DNA of 32,196 nucleotides from Prevotella sp. GTDB lineage: Bacteria > Bacteroidota > Bacteroidia > Bacteroidales > Bacteroidaceae. A program made the position numbers and the translations under genes. A model generated the notes under the pieces. The model did no database searches. It was not told the DNA's origin and saw only the letters and a list, made by a program, of their open reading frames with translations. Location: NCBI GenBank assembly GCA_017467705.1, contig JAFUSC010000153.1, positions 1 to 32,196 on the forward strand, in the 5' to 3' direction. Below are positions 28,996-32,196 of the stretch, in pieces (within the stretch, counting starts at the first letter, position 1; each line of letters opens with the position of its first letter).

Positions 28996-31863
28996 GTGGA
29001 CGAATACATAGAAATAAAAGGCGCAAGGGTTAACAACCTGAAGAACATTGACGTGAAGATTCCACGCGACAAGTTCGTGGTTATAGCAGGTGTCAGCGGC
29101 AGTGGCAAGTCCAGTCTGGCGTTCGATACGCTTTATGCAGAAGGCCAGCGGCGCTATGTGGAAAGTCTGTCGAGCTATGCCCGTCAGTTCCTTGGACGTA
29201 TGCACAAGCCTGAGTGCGACTTCATCAAAGGTCTGCCCCCTGCCATAGCTATTGAACAGAAAGTCATTTCGCGCAATCCACGTTCTACCGTAGGAACGAC
29301 GACGGAAATATACGAATACATGCGTCTGCTTTTCGCCCGCATCGGCCACACATATTCGCCCGTTTCGGGACAGGAAGTCAAGCGACACACTACCGAAGAC
29401 ATCGTGCATTGTGTGCAGCAGTTTGCACCGGGTACACGCTTCGTCGTGCTGGCACCGCTCAAGATAGCAAAAGGCCGCACATTGGGACGCCAGTTGCAGA
29501 TGTATGTCCAGAATGGCTATGCCCGCATGTCGGTGAATGGTGAGATTGTCCGTATTGATGAGTTCATGGAGAGTGGCTCGTCACTACTGGCCACGGAATC
29601 AACAGATTCACTCTACCTTGTCATTGACCGTCTCTCTGTTGACGAGAGTAAGGATAGCATTTCACGACTGGTTGATTCTGCCGAGACCGCCTTCTATGAA
29701 GGCGACGGCGAACTGCGTCTGATGGTGCATCCGTCAGGCATCACCTTTGATTTCTCCACACGCTTCGAAGCCGATGGAATGACTTTTGAGGAGCCTAACG
29801 ACCGTATGTTCTCTTTCAATTCACCTGTGGGTGCCTGTCCTGAGTGTCAGGGCTTCGGTAAAATCATTGGCATTGATGAGCATCTGGTCATACCCAACAC
29901 AACCCTGTCAGTCTATGATGGCTGCGTGCTCTGTTGGCATGGAGAGAAGATGGGCATGTGGCGTGAAGAGTTCTGCCGGCGTGCTGCCATGTGCGACTTC
30001 CCCATATTTGAACCTTATATGAACTTGTCACGCCAACATAAGGACTGGCTGTGGCACGGATTACCTACTGACAAGCACAAGGACCCGCATGAACAGGTTT
30101 CCATTGATGCTTTCTTCCAGATGGTCAAGGAGAACCAATACAAGATACAGTACCGTGTTATGATGAGCCGCTATCGCGGCAAGACTATCTGTCCCGTCTG
30201 TCATGGTACGCGACTGAAGCCAGAAGCGGAATACGTTAAGATTGGCGGGCGAAGCATTTCCGACCTTGTGGAAATGCCTGTCGTCAGGCTGAAAAAATGG
30301 TTTGACCAGCTGCAACTGACGGCACAGGAGCAGGAGGTCAGCCGCAGGTTGTTGGTTGAAATCAACTCGCGCTTGCAGTTCTTGCTGGATGTCGGGCTGG
30401 GCTATCTCACGTTGAACCGTCCGTCGAACACACTTAGTGGAGGTGAAAGCCAACGCATCAATCTCACCACCTCGCTGGGATCGACATTGGTAGGTTCACT
30501 CTATATCCTTGATGAACCCAGCATCGGACTACACTCACGTGACACAGACCGGTTGATACGTGTCATCAAGGAGTTGCGTGACGTCGGTAACACGGTGATT
30601 GTTGTCGAACATGATGAGGAAATCATGCGGGCAGCCGATTACATTATTGACGTCGGCCCCGATGCGGGACGACTGGGTGGCGAGATTGTCTTTGCCGGAA
30701 GCACAGAAGACATCGCATTGAAAGGCAATCAGAAGGACAAGAACAGAAGCTATACCGTTCGCTATCTCACGGGGCAGGAGACCATTCCCGTACCCAAGAG
30801 CCGGCGCAAGTGGAACCTCAGCATACAGGTCAAGGGCGCACGCATGAACAATCTGAAGGGTATTGATGTCACGTTCCCGCTCAATGTCATGACGGTCGTC
30901 AGCGGCGTTTCGGGGTCGGGCAAGTCAAGTTTGATTAAGGGCATCCTCTACCCTGCCCTGCGGCGTCACATGGGAGAAGTGAGTGACCCGCCCGGTGAAT
31001 ACTTAGGATTAGCAGGTGACCTCAAAGCCATCAGCCATGTGGAGTTTGTTGACCAGAACCCCATCGGCAAATCCACTCGTTCCAATCCTGCCACCTACGT
31101 TAAGGCCTACGATGTCATTCGTGACCTGTTTGCTGAGCAGCCTTTGTCACAGCAGATGGGCTTCACGAGCCAGTTTTTCTCGTTCAATGCCGACGGTGGA
31201 CGCTGCGACGAGTGTAAGGGCGCAGGCACCATTACTGTAGAGATGCAGTTCATGGCAGATTTGGTGCTGGAGTGTGAGGCCTGTCATGGTCATCGTTTCA
31301 AGCGTGACATTCTGGATGTGCTTTATCGTGGAAAGAATATCGACGACGTACTGAACATGACCATCTCTGAAGCCATAGAGTTTTTTGGAGCCTCTCAGCC
31401 ATCCTCTAAAGGGGAAAAGAAAACTCCCTCGCGGGGAAGTTTGGAAGGAGCCATTGTCAAACGCCTGCAGACGCTTGAGGATGTTGGCTTGGGCTACATC
31501 AAGCTGGGGCAGAACTCGTCAACGCTGTCAGGCGGTGAGAACCAACGTGTCAAGTTGGCCTACTACATCGGGCAGGAGCGCCAAGAACCGACACTCTTTA
31601 TCTTTGACGAGCCGACGACCGGTTTGCACTTCCACGACATACAACGTCTGCTGAAAGCTTTTGACGCACTCATTGAACGGGGGCACACCATCATCGTCAT
31701 TGAGCATAATATGGAAGTTATCAAGTGTGCCGACTATTTGATAGACCTCGGTCCTGACGGCGGTGACCGCGGCGGTCAGCTGGTGGCATGCGGAACACCC
31801 GAAGAAGTCAGCAAAGCACAGGGTTTTACCGGAAAATACCTGAAAGAGAAACTCGACCGATGA
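28996..31863 (+). CDS. uvrA: Excinuclease ABC subunit A
   Basis: UvrA is the damage-recognition ATPase of nucleotide excision repair. The 955-residue protein has two ABC domains. The first has Walker A GVSGSGKSS at 32-40 and AEGQRRYVESLSSYARQFLG, with Zn-site cysteines in CPECQGFGKI and CPVCHGTRL and signature TLSGGESQRINLTTSLGS. The second has GVSGSGKSSLIKGILYPALR, Zn module CDECKGAGTI and CEACHGHRF, signature TLSGGENQRVKLAYY and Walker B FIFDEPTTGLHFHD. The start is GTG at 28996, fitting the usual N-terminus (Y-I-E-I-K-G-A-R-V-N-N-L-K). Residues about 800-818 (SQPSSKGEKKTPSRGSLEG), before the conserved AIVKRLQTLEDVGLGY, look like a repeat-derived in-frame insertion. Confidence 0.95.
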   Translation: MDEYIEIKGARVNNLKNIDVKIPRDKFVVIAGVSGSGKSSLAFDTLYAEGQRRYVESLSSYARQFLGRMHKPECDFIKGLPPAIAIEQKVISRNPRSTVGTTTEIYEYMRLLFARIGHTYSPVSGQEVKRHTTEDIVHCVQQFAPGTRFVVLAPLKIAKGRTLGRQLQMYVQNGYARMSVNGEIVRIDEFMESGSSLLATESTDSLYLVIDRLSVDESKDSISRLVDSAETAFYEGDGELRLMVHPSGITFDFSTRFEADGMTFEEPNDRMFSFNSPVGACPECQGFGKIIGIDEHLVIPNTTLSVYDGCVLCWHGEKMGMWREEFCRRAAMCDFPIFEPYMNLSRQHKDWLWHGLPTDKHKDPHEQVSIDAFFQMVKENQYKIQYRVMMSRYRGKTICPVCHGTRLKPEAEYVKIGGRSISDLVEMPVVRLKKWFDQLQLTAQEQEVSRRLLVEINSRLQFLLDVGLGYLTLNRPSNTLSGGESQRINLTTSLGSTLVGSLYILDEPSIGLHSRDTDRLIRVIKELRDVGNTVIVVEHDEEIMRAADYIIDVGPDAGRLGGEIVFAGSTEDIALKGNQKDKNRSYTVRYLTGQETIPVPKSRRKWNLSIQVKGARMNNLKGIDVTFPLNVMTVVSGVSGSGKSSLIKGILYPALRRHMGEVSDPPGEYLGLAGDLKAISHVEFVDQNPIGKSTRSNPATYVKAYDVIRDLFAEQPLSQQMGFTSQFFSFNADGGRCDECKGAGTITVEMQFMADLVLECEACHGHRFKRDILDVLYRGKNIDDVLNMTISEAIEFFGASQPSSKGEKKTPSRGSLEGAIVKRLQTLEDVGLGYIKLGQNSSTLSGGENQRVKLAYYIGQERQEPTLFIFDEPTTGLHFHDIQRLLKAFDALIERGHTIIVIEHNMEVIKCADYLIDLGPDGGDRGGQLVACGTPEEVSKAQGFTGKYLKEKLDR
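31393..31449. repeat. In-frame GC-rich insertion inside uvrA
   Basis: The stretch CCTCTAAAGGGG followed by CTCCCTCGCGGGGAAG resembles dispersed C-rich/G-rich short repeats and the double hairpin in the ABC gene. It encodes a Ser/Lys/Gly-rich segment at residues 800-818 without UvrA family conservation that I know of. Confidence 0.5.
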
Positions 31864-31919
31864 AGTCTAAGGCATTATTTTCATGGTGACATGTGCTGTT
31901 GTGCGTTAAAAAAGAATAA

Positions 31920-31954
31920 TGTTCAATGGCCAATAGTCGTTGTTCAATGAGAAT
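31920..31954. repeat. Degenerate heptad repeat upstream of mce
   Basis: TGTTCAA occurs at 31920 and again 21 bp later at 31941, with related heptads between and after (TGGCCAA, TAGTCGT, TGAGAAT). A weak member of the 7-bp class. It lies just upstream of the mce promoter -7 box. Confidence 0.4.
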
Positions 31955-31958
31955 GTTG

Positions 31959-31966
31959 TATCTTTG
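31959..31966 (+). promoter_or_regulatory. -7 box of the mce promoter
   Basis: TATCTTTG followed by CATC, 36 nt before the mce ATG. The -33 position is not well conserved; a TTG at 31940-31942 is too close (16 bp). Confidence 0.6.
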
Positions 31967-32001
31967 CATCATAATTGTATATATAATTAATTTTTTTCGA
32001 T

Positions 32002-32196
32002 ATGAAGATTTCACACATTGAGCATCTGGGCATTGCAGTCCAGAGCATTGAGGAAAGCCTGCCGTTCTTTACTGACGTGCTGGGTTTGGAGTGTTATGCA
32101 ACTGAAGTAGTGCAAGTCCAGAAGCTAAAGACAGCCTTACTGAAGTGCCGCGATGTGAAAGTGGAACTCTTAGAACCGACATCACCTGAGAGCACC
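32002..32196 (+). CDS. mce: Methylmalonyl-CoA epimerase, N-terminal part (cut by window edge)
   Basis: This enzyme interconverts the R and S forms of methylmalonyl-CoA in the propionate/succinate pathway of Bacteroidota. The 65 codons in the window read MKISHIEHLGIAVQSIEESL, then FFTDVLGLECYATEVV and VKVELLEPTSPEST. The opening I-x-H-I-G-I-A-V, with the metal-binding His8, and the V-E-L-L-E-P turn are typical of the vicinal-oxygen-chelate fold epimerases. A promoter lies upstream. Only about half of the usual 135 residues is present, and the frame is open to the end of the window. In related genomes it is followed by methylmalonyl-CoA decarboxylase subunits; that cannot be seen here. Confidence 0.9.
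   Translation, partial: MKISHIEHLGIAVQSIEESLPFFTDVLGLECYATEVVQVQKLKTALLKCRDVKVELLEPTSPEST

Noticed and set aside
1-32196. tRNA, rRNA or IS transposase genes
   Set aside because: Read through both strands for typical T-loop motifs, rRNA blocks and transposase motifs; none was convincing.

Overview
The window looks like a chromosomal segment of a Bacteroidota bacterium, most likely order Bacteroidales and close to Prevotella. Three things point there: promoters of the Bacteroidota type (TTTG, about 20 bp, then TAnnTTTG) before many genes; family-typical genes (DUF4301, DUF3298 lipoprotein, a COX24-like basic micro-protein next to HU and RNase G, a thrA-apgM-thrC operon, a eukaryote-type branching enzyme); and lipoproteins with a Cys-Gly-Ser-Asp-Asp-Asp surface-export motif. 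Species assignment is inference. Apart from the two ends, which cut ppdK and mce, the genes look intact.

Layout. 1-498 (minus): start of pyruvate phosphate dikinase. 499-896: divergent promoters around a 22-bp tandem repeat. 897-5246 (plus): DUF4301 protein, TetR regulator, DUF3298 lipoprotein, RsmG, metallo-hydrolase. 5437-7604: HU, a 29-residue COX24/mS38-like protein, RNase G, then a strong terminator. 7733-8923: membrane glycosyltransferase. 9061-15496: a tightly packed run of hybrid histidine kinase, membrane-anchored EEP hydrolase, prfA, a small membrane protein, pyrF, ruvC and a double-ATPase ABC protein. 15625-16497: a PIN-domain toxin-antitoxin pair and a 49-residue ORF. 16.6-18.8 kb: an island with two related composite inverted-repeat elements, two surface lipoproteins (minus) and a strongly folded putative RNA of 6S-like shape. 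18898-22895 (minus): glgB, a miniature inverted-repeat element, YhcH/YiaL protein, a 14-unit MORN protein. 22994-31863 (plus): kdsB, thrA-apgM-thrC, uvrA. 32002 to end: start of methylmalonyl-CoA epimerase.

The genes are mostly core functions: translation and RNA turnover, nucleotide synthesis, DNA repair, threonine synthesis, KDO activation for LPS, glycogen branching. The thr cluster has no recognisable thrB; the phosphoglycerate-mutase-like gene between thrA and thrC is the candidate homoserine-phosphorylating step.

The most striking signal is a class of 7-bp-period tandem repeats, seen at eight loci plus one weaker locus. They sit at gene junctions, but also inside the reading frames of conserved enzymes (ThrC, ThrA, N-terminus of GlgB) and at the 3' end of pyrF, where the repeat supplies the last codons and the stop. 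A second, GC-rich palindromic class lies in frame inside the ABC protein and UvrA. Together with the composite inverted repeats and the folded RNA locus, these are the main candidates for undescribed biology. No CRISPR array, IS transposase, tRNA or rRNA was recognised.
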